This document shows positions 1-9,244 of a stretch of 64,000 nucleotides of DNA, in pieces (the first letter of the stretch is position 1; the number at the start of each line of letters is the position of its first letter). The notes under the pieces are model-generated. The model was not told the DNA's origin. It did not search any database and worked only from the letters and a program-made list of their open reading frames with translations. Source of the DNA: Falsiroseomonas sp051433165 (GTDB lineage Bacteria; Pseudomonadota; Alphaproteobacteria; Acetobacterales; Acetobacteraceae); NCBI RefSeq assembly GCF_051433165.1, contig NZ_JBHMFS010000019.1, forward strand, positions 24,330 through 88,329, in the 5' to 3' direction. A program made the position numbers and the translations under genes.

Positions 1-1
1 C

Positions 2-748
2 CCCTTTGGCGTCGTCTCCGTGCTGCGCTTCAACCATCTGACCCCGCCCTTCAACAATGTTGCGCTGCGCCGGGCGGTGCTGCGGGCGATCGACCAGGTG
101 CCGTTCATCCAGGCCATCACGGCCGATCCGGCGAACGGCCAGGTCTGCCGATCCATGTTCCCCTGCGGCATGCCGGGCGTGACGGAACTCGGCGCCGATG
201 TGATGGGCTCGCTCAACATCGCGCAGGCGCGGCAGGCGGTGCTGGATGCCGGCTACAAGGGCGAGAGGATCGTCCTGCTGAACCCGACCGACCAGCCCAC
301 GATCAACGCGCATGGCGTGCTGGTGGCGGATCTGCTGCGGCGGATCGGCATGAATGTGGATCAGCAGGATCTGGATTGGGGCACGGTGGTGCAGCGCCGC
401 ATCTCGAAGAACCCGGTGGAGAGCGGCGGCTGGAGCATCGCCTGCACGAACTGGCCGGCGATCTCGATCGACAATCCCGCCACCAACACCACCACGCGCG
501 GCGTGGGCAGTGCCGGCTGGTGGGGCTGGTTCGAGGATCCGGCGACCGAGGAACTGGTGCAGAAATGGCTCAGCGCCACCACGGCCGAGGAGGCCGATAC
601 GCTGTTCCTGGCCGCCCAGGCGCGGGCGCTGGAACTGGTGCCGACCATCCCGCTGGGCCAGACCTACTCGGACGGCGCCATCCGCAAGGATATCCGGGGC
701 GCCCTCAACGCCTCGGTAAACCTGTTCTGGAATGTGCGTCGGGTTTAG
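2..748 (+). CDS. ABC transporter substrate-binding protein, family 5 (C-terminal part)
   Basis: The reading frame is open to the left edge, so this is the C-terminal ~248 residues of a protein that starts outside the window. The sequence (FNHLTPPFNN near the start, ALRRAVLRAIDQ, then WSIACTNWPAISIDNPATNTT) matches the C-terminal lobe of family-5 (DppA/OppA/NikA-like) periplasmic solute-binding proteins, which deliver peptides, nickel or opine-like ligands to an ABC importer. It overlaps the end of the convergent HisD-like gene by 4 bases. The ligand cannot be told from this fragment. No permease genes are visible; they would lie to the left if present. Confidence 0.85.
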   Translation, partial: PFGVVSVLRFNHLTPPFNNVALRRAVLRAIDQVPFIQAITADPANGQVCRSMFPCGMPGVTELGADVMGSLNIAQARQAVLDAGYKGERIVLLNPTDQPTINAHGVLVADLLRRIGMNVDQQDLDWGTVVQRRISKNPVESGGWSIACTNWPAISIDNPATNTTTRGVGSAGWWGWFEDPATEELVQKWLSATTAEEADTLFLAAQARALELVPTIPLGQTYSDGAIRKDIRGALNASVNLFWNVRRV

Positions 749-2019
749 GCCGGGGGGTCGAGGCGGATGTCCGCGGTGCGGGCATGCGCCTCCATCCCCT
801 CCAGCCGCGAGATGCGGGCGGTGACTTCGGCCACCGGCCGCGCGGCGGATGCGGTGGCACGCTGCCAGGTGACGGTCTTGAGGAATTTGAACACCGACAG
901 GCCCCCGGTGTAGCGCGCCGCGCCGGAGGTGGGCAGCACATGGTTCGGGCCGGCGGCCTTGTCGCCGAAGGCCACCGTGGTCTCCGCGCCGAGGAACAGC
1001 GACCCGTAGGCGGTCAGGCGCGCCAGCCACCAATCCAGGTCCCGCGCCTGCACATGCAGATGCTCCGGCGCATAGCGGTCGGAAAGCTGCGCCATTTCCT
1101 CCCGCGTCTCGCACAGCGTCACCTCCGCCATGTGGTCCCAGGCGGCGCGGGCGGAGGCGGCATTGGCGGCGGGCAGGGTCGCGATCAGCCCCGGGATAAG
1201 CTCCATCACCGCCTCCGCCAGCCCCCGGTCATCGGTGACCAGCCAGACCGGGCTGTCGGCGCCATGTTCCATCTGGCCGACCATGTCCCAGGCGACCGTC
1301 GCCGGCATCGCGGAACTGTCGGCGATGATCAGGGAATCCGTCGGGCCGGCCACCATGTCGATGCCGACGCGGCCGAACAACTGGCGCTTCGCCTCCGCCA
1401 CCCAGGCATTGCCCGGCCCGGCCAGCACATCGGCGCGCGGCAGGCCGAAAAAGCCGAAGGCCAGGCTCGCCATGGCCTGCACGCCGCCCATGCACAGGAT
1501 GCGGTCGGCGCCGGCCAGCCGCATGGCGAACACCATTTCATCCGCCAGGCCTTGCGATCCGCGCGGCGGTGAGCAGGCGATGATCTGCCCGACCCCGGCG
1601 GCGCGCGCCGTCGTCACCGTCATCAGCGCGGAGGCGACATGGCTGAACCGGCCACCCGGCGCATAGCAACCCGCGGCGGCAACGGGGATCGATCGCTGGC
1701 CGGCCCGGAAACCCGGCGCCATCTCAATCTCCATGTCGGTCAGCGTCGCCCGCTGGGCTTCGGCGAAACGCCGGATATTGCCGTGGGCGAAGCGCAGATC
1801 GGCCTTCACCTGCGGGTCCAGCCGCGCCGAGGCCGCCTCGATCGCCGCCTCGGTCAGCACCGGGTCGCCCTGCCAGCCATCGAGGTCCCGTGCATAGGCC
1901 AGCGCCCGCGCCGCGCCGCCCGCCTCGATCTCGCGCAGCATGCCGGCAACCGCTGCCGGCACGGCCTCGCTATGCTCGCGGCCCGGCGGTGTTGCGGATT
2001 TCAGGCGAAGAAGGGTCAT
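745..2019 (-). CDS. Histidinol dehydrogenase family protein (HisD-like)
   Basis: 424 aa, the normal length of HisD, an NAD-dependent zinc enzyme that oxidises an alcohol to a carboxylate in two steps. The catalytic Glu-His pair is present (APEHLHVQ), as are the zinc-ligand contexts (GQMEHG, AFGDKAAGPNH and a C-terminal EAHAR). The substrate loop reads AGPTDSLIIAD where true HisD has AGPSEVLVIAD. There is no his operon around it; the neighbours are a solute-binding gene and a sensor kinase. It is therefore more likely a catabolic paralogue, such as the HisD-type dehydrogenases that oxidise sulfopropanediol or other diols, than the histidine biosynthetic enzyme. That assignment is inference. 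Confidence 0.85.
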   Translation of the reverse strand: MTLLRLKSATPPGREHSEAVPAAVAGMLREIEAGGAARALAYARDLDGWQGDPVLTEAAIEAASARLDPQVKADLRFAHGNIRRFAEAQRATLTDMEIEMAPGFRAGQRSIPVAAAGCYAPGGRFSHVASALMTVTTARAAGVGQIIACSPPRGSQGLADEMVFAMRLAGADRILCMGGVQAMASLAFGFFGLPRADVLAGPGNAWVAEAKRQLFGRVGIDMVAGPTDSLIIADSSAMPATVAWDMVGQMEHGADSPVWLVTDDRGLAEAVMELIPGLIATLPAANAASARAAWDHMAEVTLCETREEMAQLSDRYAPEHLHVQARDLDWWLARLTAYGSLFLGAETTVAFGDKAAGPNHVLPTSGAARYTGGLSVFKFLKTVTWQRATASAARPVAEVTARISRLEGMEAHARTADIRLDPPA

Positions 2020-2193
2020 GGCGGACTGCTTGATCGATGGCCCGGCAGGCTACACGACGCGTGCCGGGGCGACGAGCGGCGATCCGGCGGAGCCTCCCCA
2101 GCCCGTTTGCCCAAGCCCAGCGCCGCCGATGCAGGCAGATGGCGACGGGCGCTCGGGCTGGCGGTTCTACCGGGTGGAGGCGCCGCCTGGGCC
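2020..2193. other. Intergenic, no feature recognised
   Basis: 174 bases between the start of the HisD-like gene and the end of the sensor kinase gene. It must contain the HisD-like promoter, but I could not pick out a convincing -35/-10 pair or operator. Confidence 0.4.
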
Positions 2194-4122
2194 TTAGGCC
2201 GCCGTGCCAGTCGCCAGGGCCACGCTCGGCCTGCGCCCCGGGGCCTCTGCCGCCTTCCAGTGGGTCGCCCGTGCCACCGCGGCCAGCAGGGCCTGGCGCT
2301 CCACCGGCTTGGACAGATGCGCGTCGAAGCCGGCTTCCAGCATCGCCTGGACCTGCTCCGGCAGCGCATCAGCGGTCAGCGCCAGGACCGGCAATGCGGC
2401 GGCCCGGCCCGGCATGGCGCGGATGCGCCGAACCGTCGCGCTCCCGGTCAGGACGGGCATATGCTCGTCCATCAGGACCAGATCCGGCAATTCGCCCCGT
2501 GCCAGCAGGTCCAGCGCCTCCTGCCCGCCCGCCACCCCGGTCACCCGGTGCCCGGCGGGCTCCAGCAGGGCGGCTGCGACGAAGCGGTTGGCCGCCACGT
2601 CATCCACCACCAGGATGTGCAGCGGGTGCTGCCGGGGCGTGCCCAGCGCCAGCGGCAGGTCCTGTGCCGCTGGCCGGATCTCGGCGGTGCAGGCGGGCAG
2701 GGGCAGCGCCAGGGTGAAGCAGCTGCCGACCCCCTGCGGCCCATCCGCATGGCCGAGGCTGCCGCCCATGGCGCGGGCCAGGGCGGCGCTGATCGCCAGG
2801 CCCAGGCCGCTGCCACTCTGCGACTCCGCATTGTCGGCCTGGACGAATTCCTCGAACAGATGCGGCCGCAAGGCCGCCGGCACGCCGCTGCCGGAATCGA
2901 TCACGGCAAAGCGCATCCCGGCCGCATCCCCCGTCACCTGAAGCAGCACCGTGCCGCCGCGTGGCGTGAAGCGGATGGCATTGGCCAGCAGGTTCAACAG
3001 GATCTGCCGGATCCGCAGGGCGTCGCCCAGCACCGCCCCCGGCACCACCGGGTCCACCCGCAGCGCCAAGTTCACCCCCTTGGTGGCGGCCGCTTCCTCC
3101 GCCAGCGTCAGGGTTTCGCGCAGGAATGGCTCGGGTCGCAGCGGCCGGGGATGGGCCACGAAGCGCCCGGCCTCGATGCGCGCGATGTCCAGCACATCGT
3201 TGACGATGGCCAGCAGATGCCGGCCTGCCTGGTTCAAGGTCTCCGCCTGGCGCCGCTGGCGCGCGCCCAGGCTGGCATCATGCGCCAGCGCCTGCGCCAG
3301 CCCGAGCACGCCATTCAGCGAGGTCCGCAATTCATGGCTCATGCAGGATAGGAAGCGGGTCTTGTGGGCATTGGCGCGGTCCGCCGCGTCGCGGGCGGCG
3401 GCGAGGGCGGCGGTGGAACGCTGTTCGGTCTTTTCCTTCACCATGGCGACGAACAGCAGGGTTCCGCCGGCCAGGAAGACCACACCGATCAGCACCAGCG
3501 CGCCGAACAGGAAGCCTTGCGGCAACTGGTTGCCGATCGGCCGCGGTGCGAAGGCCAGGGTCGCCGCCGCGATGGCGACATAGGTGATGGAAACGGCGAC
3601 CAGCAGGCTGATGAACAAGGGGCGGGACGGCAGCGGATTGGCCCGCTGGCCCCGCACCAGTTCCATCACCGCGAGGCCGTTATAGCTGAGCATCACGAGC
3701 GCCATCAGCGCGACCCGGGCATCGATGCTGGCGTGGAAGGCGGGGAACCGGTTGGCCGCGATCCAGAGCACCGGGCCCAGCAGCAGCCCCCAGGGGATCG
3801 GCCGGCGCCCTTCGAACTGCCGCGCGCCCGTCCAGTGCAGGCCATAGCCGATGCAGAGCAGCAGGTTCGCAACTTCGATCGAGGCCCAATCCGGCGCCAG
3901 GCCGCGCAGGCCCAGCAGCACCGTGCCGCCAGCGCCCAGCAACCGGGCGAGGCCCCAGGAGGCCAGCGCCGTTTCCCGGCGGTCGAGGGACCACAGCCAC
4001 AGCGTTGCCAGCCCGAGGAAGCCGCCCAGGATCGAAGAAAAGACGAAGACCGTGGGCAGGTGGATGTCCGGCAACGCGTTCGCCCCCGTGAACAGGCCAC
4101 TTCCTGTTTCAGCGGAAACCAT
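2194..4122 (-). CDS. Hybrid sensor histidine kinase / response regulator
   Basis: 642 aa. The first ~230 residues hold about six to seven hydrophobic segments with little periplasmic loop, a MASE-like membrane sensor. A short coiled segment leads to a HisKA domain with the phospho-acceptor His near residue 263 (SHELRTSLNG), then a HATPase_c domain with an N box (LLNLLANAIRFTP) and G boxes (IDSGSGVP, GSGLGLAIS). The C terminus is a REC domain with VVDD near its start and an acceptor Asp in LVLMDEHMP. It signals by intramolecular His-to-Asp transfer, so an external HPt or a second regulator would be needed for output. No partner is adjacent, and the signal is unknown. Confidence 0.9.
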   Translation of the reverse strand: MVSAETGSGLFTGANALPDIHLPTVFVFSSILGGFLGLATLWLWSLDRRETALASWGLARLLGAGGTVLLGLRGLAPDWASIEVANLLLCIGYGLHWTGARQFEGRRPIPWGLLLGPVLWIAANRFPAFHASIDARVALMALVMLSYNGLAVMELVRGQRANPLPSRPLFISLLVAVSITYVAIAAATLAFAPRPIGNQLPQGFLFGALVLIGVVFLAGGTLLFVAMVKEKTEQRSTAALAAARDAADRANAHKTRFLSCMSHELRTSLNGVLGLAQALAHDASLGARQRRQAETLNQAGRHLLAIVNDVLDIARIEAGRFVAHPRPLRPEPFLRETLTLAEEAAATKGVNLALRVDPVVPGAVLGDALRIRQILLNLLANAIRFTPRGGTVLLQVTGDAAGMRFAVIDSGSGVPAALRPHLFEEFVQADNAESQSGSGLGLAISAALARAMGGSLGHADGPQGVGSCFTLALPLPACTAEIRPAAQDLPLALGTPRQHPLHILVVDDVAANRFVAAALLEPAGHRVTGVAGGQEALDLLARGELPDLVLMDEHMPVLTGSATVRRIRAMPGRAAALPVLALTADALPEQVQAMLEAGFDAHLSKPVERQALLAAVARATHWKAAEAPGRRPSVALATGTAA

Positions 4123-4196
4123 AGCGCAATTTGCTCGGGGTGCTCAACCGGAGGTTGTCGAAATGTAAACAACCAGATCGGGTCGGTTGCGGGGGT

Positions 4197-5636
4197 TCAG
4201 GGCGCTGGCAGCAGTGGCGCCAATTCCCGCTTCAACACCTTGCCGGCACTGTTGCGCGGCAGATCCGCCACCACGAAGACCTGGCGCGGCCATTTCGGTC
4301 GCGGCAGGTGGCTCCGCGCGAATTCCAGCAGCGTGGCCGGGTCGCAGGGGGCGGCGAGCGTCACGAAGGCCGCGATCTCCTCGCCGAACTCCGCCGAGGG
4401 CCAGCCCAGCACGGCGCATTCCGCAACCGCAGGGTGCGCGCCCAGCGTGGCCTCGATATCGGCGGGGTGGATGTTGATGCCGGCGCGGATGATCATGTCC
4501 TTGCGCCGGCCGCGCAGCGTGACGAAGCCCTGCGGGTCCAGGGAGGCGAGGTCGCCCGGGTAGAACCAGCCGGCACGGAACGCCTCGGCGGAGGCCTCCG
4601 GGTCGCGGTGGTAGCCGGTGGCGCAGGCGGGGCCGCGGTAGCGCAGCAGGCCGGTCTCGCCGGGTGGCAAGGGCTGGTCGGCATCGTCCACCACCTCCAC
4701 CTCGACGCCGAAGACCGGGCGGCCCACCGTCTCCCCATGCGTGGCGAGGTCGGCGGGGGTGAGGAGCGAGACGCCGCCGCCTTCCGTGCTGGCGTAGTAT
4801 TCGAAGAAATTCGGGCAGAGCCGATCGCGGATCGCCAGGCGTTCCCCGGGCGAGAGCGGCGCGCCGGAGGAGAACAGCAGGTGCAGCCTTCGCAGCGGCG
4901 CCAGGGCCGCATCGTCGAGTGCCAGCAGGCGGCGGAACTGCGTCGGCACCAGGAACAGGCTGGTGGCATCGTGCTGTGCCACGCAGGCCACCAGATCCTC
5001 CGGCGCGCAGGGCGGCGGCTTCAGGATCAGCGTGCCGCCGGAGAACAGCACGGACATGGCGAAGGTGCGGCCGCCGCCGAAATACAGCGGGGTCGCGCAG
5101 ATGAAGCGGTCCCGCCCGTTCAGGCCGAGATTGATCCAGTGCGTGCGAAAGCGCGCCAGGAAATGCCGGTGCGCGATCAGCGGCCCCTTCGGCCGGCCGG
5201 TGGTGCCGGAGGATAGCGACAGCACGAAGGGCGCCTCCGCATCGCTGGCGAAGGCCAGGCCCTCCGCGCTGGCCTCCCCGGGCGTGTCGCAGCGCAGGCC
5301 GGGCAGGGGGGTGGTGCCGGGTTCCAGCAGCACCAGCGCGGCGCCGAAATGGGTGGCGACGTTGCGCTGTTCCTCCGCCGTCCAGCGCACATCCATGGGC
5401 AGGATCGGCAGGCCGGCGCGCGCCACCGCATACAGCGCCACCACATGCTGCGCCGTGTCGCGCAGGCAGATGCCGACGGGCTGGTCAGCCGGCAGGCCGA
5501 GGCCCAGCAGCCAGGCCGCCATGCGCCGCACCTGCGCGGCGAGCTCCGCATGCGTCAGCACCAGATCGCCATCGATCAGCGCGACATGGCTGGGCCGCGC
5601 CTTAGCTTGGATGTCCAGCGCATCGGCCAGGTTCAT
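4197..5636 (-). CDS. AMP-dependent acyl/aryl-CoA ligase
   Basis: 479 aa ANL-superfamily enzyme that activates a carboxylic acid with ATP and joins it to CoA. The P-loop-like motif is SLSSGTTGRPKGP; the YASTEGGG region, the YRGPACATGYH hinge segment, GDLASLDPQG and the C-terminal NSAGKVLKR with its catalytic Lys are all present. The ATG at 5636 overlaps the stop of the upstream amidohydrolase-fold gene (ATGA), so the two are translationally coupled. The frame stays open upstream, but that part is shadow sequence of the neighbour. It is the last gene of the operon running from 10886 and probably activates the imported acid or its product. The substrate is unknown. Confidence 0.9.
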   Translation of the reverse strand: MNLADALDIQAKARPSHVALIDGDLVLTHAELAAQVRRMAAWLLGLGLPADQPVGICLRDTAQHVVALYAVARAGLPILPMDVRWTAEEQRNVATHFGAALVLLEPGTTPLPGLRCDTPGEASAEGLAFASDAEAPFVLSLSSGTTGRPKGPLIAHRHFLARFRTHWINLGLNGRDRFICATPLYFGGGRTFAMSVLFSGGTLILKPPPCAPEDLVACVAQHDATSLFLVPTQFRRLLALDDAALAPLRRLHLLFSSGAPLSPGERLAIRDRLCPNFFEYYASTEGGGVSLLTPADLATHGETVGRPVFGVEVEVVDDADQPLPPGETGLLRYRGPACATGYHRDPEASAEAFRAGWFYPGDLASLDPQGFVTLRGRRKDMIIRAGINIHPADIEATLGAHPAVAECAVLGWPSAEFGEEIAAFVTLAAPCDPATLLEFARSHLPRPKWPRQVFVVADLPRNSAGKVLKRELAPLLPAP

Positions 5637-6502
5637 GCGGCGATGCCATCCAGCTTGTAGATGCGCTGAACATTCGTGCGCAGGAACTTCTCCAGCACCT
5701 TCTCGGACAGGTTCAGTTCGCCGATCTCCGCCACGGTGCGGCCGAAATCCAGCACCGGGAAATCCGTGCCGAAGATCACCTTGTCCTGGCCGTAGCTGCG
5801 GATGTAGTGCTTGAAGCTGTCGGGCCAGTAGCGCGGGCTGTGCGCGTCCGATCCGATGAAGACATTGGCGTGTTTCCAGGCCATCGCGATCATCTCCTCG
5901 GTCCAGGGGATGCCGACATGGATGCCGATGATCTTCAGCTCCGGAAAATCGCACGCCACCGCGTCCAGCGTGATCGGGCGGCCAACGGAGCGCAGCGGGT
6001 AGCTCGGGTCATAGACCATGGACTGCCCGACCTGGAGCTGCACCGGCACGTCCAGCTCCACGCATTTCGCATAGAACGGGTACCACTTCGCGTGGTCCGG
6101 CGGCAGCTCGAACCAATGCGGGTAGAAATGCGCGCCGATGAAGCCGTATTCCGTCACGGCGCGAGAAAGTTCGCGCACGCCGCGCATGCCTTCGGTGGGG
6201 TCGAGGCCCGCGAGGCCGTAGAACCGATCCGGATGCGCCTGCACCGCATTCGCCACCAGCCGGTAATCCACATGGTAGCAGGCGGGGTGGCCGAGGCGGC
6301 CAACCTTGGCGGCGATCAGGAACGCCTTCTCGATGCCCGCCGCATCCATGCGGGCGATCATGTCCTTCAGGCTCATGCCCTCAAAGATCTCGCGCTTCAC
6401 GCGCATCTTGCTGGTGTAGAAGCCGGTGCGGTCCGGCCTGCCGGCCAGCGCCTCCGGCGTCCAGATGTTCACCACCGCGTCGATCGCCCGGATGCCCGTC
6501 AC
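5633..6502 (-). CDS. Amidohydrolase-2 fold protein with altered metal site
   Basis: 289 aa TIM-barrel protein of the amidohydrolase_2 group, which includes ACMSD and resorcylate-type decarboxylases. The barrel motifs IGAHFYPHW, IIGIHVGIPW (strand-end His) and FGTDFPVLDF (late Asp) are clear. The N-terminal strand reads AIDAVVNIWTP where active members carry the metal-binding HxH (IDxHxH), so two usual metal ligands are missing. It may be metal-independent, use other ligands, or be non-hydrolytic. It overlaps the genes on both sides (ATGA with the CoA ligase, a few bases with the acyl-CoA dehydrogenase) and so belongs to the same operon. A decarboxylase or hydratase role is possible but unproven. 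Confidence 0.8.
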   Translation of the reverse strand: MTGIRAIDAVVNIWTPEALAGRPDRTGFYTSKMRVKREIFEGMSLKDMIARMDAAGIEKAFLIAAKVGRLGHPACYHVDYRLVANAVQAHPDRFYGLAGLDPTEGMRGVRELSRAVTEYGFIGAHFYPHWFELPPDHAKWYPFYAKCVELDVPVQLQVGQSMVYDPSYPLRSVGRPITLDAVACDFPELKIIGIHVGIPWTEEMIAMAWKHANVFIGSDAHSPRYWPDSFKHYIRSYGQDKVIFGTDFPVLDFGRTVAEIGELNLSEKVLEKFLRTNVQRIYKLDGIAA

Positions 6503-7647
6503 GCCATTCCCCTTGCCGTCAGACCCATCTCCCGCGCGATGGAATCGCGCAGCACCTCATTCGCGCCTTCGCCGAAGGTGTAGAGGCGCGAATCCCGCCA
6601 TAGGCGTTGCATGTCGCTTTCCGCCGAATAACCGGCGCTGGCCATGATCTGCATGCCGGCATCGGCGACGTCGCGCAGCGTTTCCGTCGCGATGATCTTG
6701 GCCTGCGCCGCTTCCCGCCGGCAGGGCGCGCCCTGGTCGATGAGCTGCGCCAGATGCCGCACCATCAGGCGCGACTGGTCCACCCGCATCCGCATATCCA
6801 CCAGGCGATGCGCGATGGCCTGGAAGCGGCCGATCGGCTGGCCAAACTGCACGCGGTCCTGCGCATGCGCCAGTGCGATCCGCAACGCCGCTTCCGCCGC
6901 GCCGGTTACCGTGGCGGCCATGGAGGCGCGGGAGAAATGCAGCGTGGACATCATCTGCGCGAAGCCGCGGCCTTCCTCGCCGAGCAGCGCCGTGTCCGGC
7001 AGTTCCACATCCTGAAGGCCGATGTCGAAGGATGGCATGCAGTTGTTGCCGACCTTGGGCAGCCGGGTCGTGGCGATGCCGGGCGCCGCTGTCGGCACCA
7101 GGAACAGCGAAATGCCGCGCGCGCCCTCGGCCTCCGGCCCGGTGCGGGCGGGCAGGATCAGCCAGCGCGCGCCCTCCGCATCGCTGATCCAGGTCTTGCG
7201 GCCATTGATGCGCCAGCCGCCGGCGTGGCGCGTGGCCCGCGTGCGGAGGGCGGCCGCATCGCTGCCGGCCTGCGGTTCGGTCAGCGCCAGCGCGCAGAAG
7301 GCTTCGCCCGCCATCAGCAGCGGGAGCATTTCGGCGCGCTGCGCGGCGCTGCCATGGGCGCGGATGGTGGCCAGGCCGAAGCCGACCACGCGGTTGAAGA
7401 TGGAGGCGGCCATATAGGCGTGCTGCCCCAGCGCATCCTGCACCAGCGCCACCGTCGCCCAATCCCCGCCCAGGCCGCCTTCTGCCACCGGCACCGCCAG
7501 CGCGAACAGCCCGGCCCGCCCCATTTCCGGCAACAGGTCATAGGGTGGCACATGCGCGGCATCCCGCCTGCGGATTTCCGCGGGCGGCAGGCGGCGGGCG
7601 AGCAGCGCCTCGACGCTTGCCAGGATCTGCGCCTGTTCCGGAGTCAC
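6499..7647 (-). CDS. Acyl-CoA dehydrogenase family protein
   Basis: About 382 aa with the ACAD layout: N-terminal helical domain, middle beta domain (LTEPQAGSDAA, WISDAEGARW) and C-terminal helical domain (DRVQFGQPIGRFQA, then FGEGANEVLRD holding the likely catalytic Glu). It uses FAD to introduce a double bond alpha-beta into an acyl-CoA. I chose the GTG at 7647, which overlaps the stop of the permease gene by two bases and begins VTPEQ, the usual ACAD opening. A second GTG at 7674 would add nine residues. It is coupled to transport genes upstream and an amidohydrolase-fold and CoA-ligase gene downstream, so it likely acts on the CoA ester made by that ligase. Confidence 0.88.
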   Translation of the reverse strand: MTPEQAQILASVEALLARRLPPAEIRRRDAAHVPPYDLLPEMGRAGLFALAVPVAEGGLGGDWATVALVQDALGQHAYMAASIFNRVVGFGLATIRAHGSAAQRAEMLPLLMAGEAFCALALTEPQAGSDAAALRTRATRHAGGWRINGRKTWISDAEGARWLILPARTGPEAEGARGISLFLVPTAAPGIATTRLPKVGNNCMPSFDIGLQDVELPDTALLGEEGRGFAQMMSTLHFSRASMAATVTGAAEAALRIALAHAQDRVQFGQPIGRFQAIAHRLVDMRMRVDQSRLMVRHLAQLIDQGAPCRREAAQAKIIATETLRDVADAGMQIMASAGYSAESDMQRLWRDSRLYTFGEGANEVLRDSIAREMGLTARGMA

Positions 7648-8459
7648 ACCCGGATCCGCGCGGAGGCATGCCACGGCACCAACATCCGCCGCAGCGCGCC
7701 GATGGTGAAGTAGAACAGGAAGCCGAGCATCGACATGTGGATCAGCACCGCGAACATCTGATCCGTCTCGAAGGCGTTCAGCCGCGCGATCAGCAGGTGC
7801 CCCAGCCCCGCATTGCCGCCGAGATATTCACCCACAATCGCCCCGATGATCGCCAGCACGATGCCGATCTCCAGCCCCGTGATGATGAAGGGCAGGGCGG
7901 AGGGCAGTTCCAGACGCCGGAACACCTGCCAGCGCGTCGCATTCAGCGACACCATCACATCCCGATGCCCCTCATCGATCGACTTCACCCCCATCGCCGT
8001 ATTGGTCAGGATCGGGAAGAAGGCGAGCACCGCGGCGACGATGACCTTGGAGGTGATGCCGAAGCCGAACCACAGCACGAACAGCGGCACAAGCGCGACC
8101 TTCGGAATCACCTGCGTCGCCACGATGAAGGGATTCAGCGTCTGCTCCAGCCAGCGAATGCGCGCGATCAGCACGCCGAGCACAACGCCGATCACGGTCG
8201 CATAGGTGAAGCCGGTCAGCGTGGCATAGACCGTCATCCAGGTATGGTGCCAGGCGCGCGGATCGCCCAGCAATTCCAGCCAGGCGGACCACACCGCCCC
8301 CGGCCGCGGCAGGATGAGCGGGGAGATGCCGGAGAAGCGCACATAGCTGTCCCAGATCAGCACCAGGACAGCCAGCAGGATGGGCGTGGTGATCCAGGGC
8401 AGCGCGCTTTGCATCGTCACCAGGCGCTTGCGGAATTGCGCGGGTGCGGCCTCGTTCAT
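7644..8459 (-). CDS. ABC transporter permease, SsuC/TauC type
   Basis: 271 aa inner-membrane permease with about six membrane spans and a BPD_transp_1 domain. The EAA-type loop is seen around SIDEGHRDVMVSLNATRW and EYLGGNAGLGHL. This type carries sulfonates, nitrate, pyrimidine precursors, taurine or aromatic acids with an NMT1-type binding protein. The ATG at 8459 shares one base with the stop of the ATPase gene (TGATG). The open frame upstream is shadow sequence from the ATPase gene. Confidence 0.92.
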   Translation of the reverse strand: MNEAAPAQFRKRLVTMQSALPWITTPILLAVLVLIWDSYVRFSGISPLILPRPGAVWSAWLELLGDPRAWHHTWMTVYATLTGFTYATVIGVVLGVLIARIRWLEQTLNPFIVATQVIPKVALVPLFVLWFGFGITSKVIVAAVLAFFPILTNTAMGVKSIDEGHRDVMVSLNATRWQVFRRLELPSALPFIITGLEIGIVLAIIGAIVGEYLGGNAGLGHLLIARLNAFETDQMFAVLIHMSMLGFLFYFTIGALRRMLVPWHASARIRV

Positions 8460-9244
8460 CAGCTGATCTCCGCCAGGCGATGCCGCAGCTTGCGCACGAT
8501 ATCCTGGAACTCCACCGTGGATTGCAGATCCGGCACGCGCGGCCGGGCGAAGGGCACGTCCACCACCATGTCGATGCGCCCCGGCCGCGGCGACAGCAGC
8601 AGGATGCGATCGCCGAGGAACACCGCCTCCACGATCGAATGCGTCACCAGCACGATGGTTTTCCGGGTGGCGAGCCAGATGCGTTGCAGCTCCAGGTTCA
8701 TCGCCTCCCGCGTCATCGCGTCCAGCGCGCCGAAGGGCTCGTCCATCAGCAGGATGCGCGGGTCGTAGGACAAAGCGCGGGCGATGGCGGCGCGCTGGCG
8801 CATGCCGCCCGAAAGCTCGCGCGGCCAACGCTTCTCGAAGCCCTGGATGCCGACCAGCCGCGCCAATTCCTGCGCCCGCGCCGCGCGCTGCGCCTTGGGC
8901 ACGCCCTTCAGCTCCAGCGGCAGCGCGATGTTCTGCGCGATGGACAGCCAGGGAAACAGATTGGCGTCCTGGAACACCATGCCGAGATCCGACAGCGCCG
9001 CCGCCTGGCGCTGCCCGTTCTGCCACAGCCCCTTGCCCTCGATGGCGATCTCGCCGGAGGTCGGCGCGATCAGCCCGCCGATCATCCGCAGCAGGGTGGT
9101 CTTGCCGCAGCCGGAGGGGCCGAGCAGCACCAGAAACTCGGCCTCCGCAACGGCCAGGTCAGTTGCCGCCAGGGCGTGCACCGGCTCATCCCGCGTGCCG
9201 TACCATTTCTCGACCGCGTCGAAGGTGATGGCGGGATGCGTCAT
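8459..9244 (-). CDS. ABC transporter ATP-binding protein, SsuB/TauB type
   Basis: 261 aa ATPase. Walker A is LGPSGCGKTTLL, the signature is RELSGGMRQRAAIARAL, Walker B is RILLMDEPFGALD, and the switch His lies in VLVTHSIVEAV. It powers the adjacent permease. The ATG at 9244 overlaps the stop of the isochorismatase-like gene (ATGA). Earlier in-frame codons encode shadow sequence and were left out. Confidence 0.93.
   Translation of the reverse strand: MTHPAITFDAVEKWYGTRDEPVHALAATDLAVAEAEFLVLLGPSGCGKTTLLRMIGGLIAPTSGEIAIEGKGLWQNGQRQAAALSDLGMVFQDANLFPWLSIAQNIALPLELKGVPKAQRAARAQELARLVGIQGFEKRWPRELSGGMRQRAAIARALSYDPRILLMDEPFGALDAMTREAMNLELQRIWLATRKTIVLVTHSIVEAVFLGDRILLLSPRPGRIDMVVDVPFARPRVPDLQSTVEFQDIVRKLRHRLAEIS

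Noticed and set aside
376..1572. Long plus-strand open frame opposite the HisD-like gene
   Set aside because: It is rich in His/Arg/Gly/Gln as expected for antisense of high-GC coding DNA and has no family features; the minus-strand HisD-like frame has full motifs.
1639..3351. Plus-strand open frame of 570 aa opposite the sensor kinase
   Set aside because: Antisense shadow; the kinase frame has H, N, G and REC motifs.
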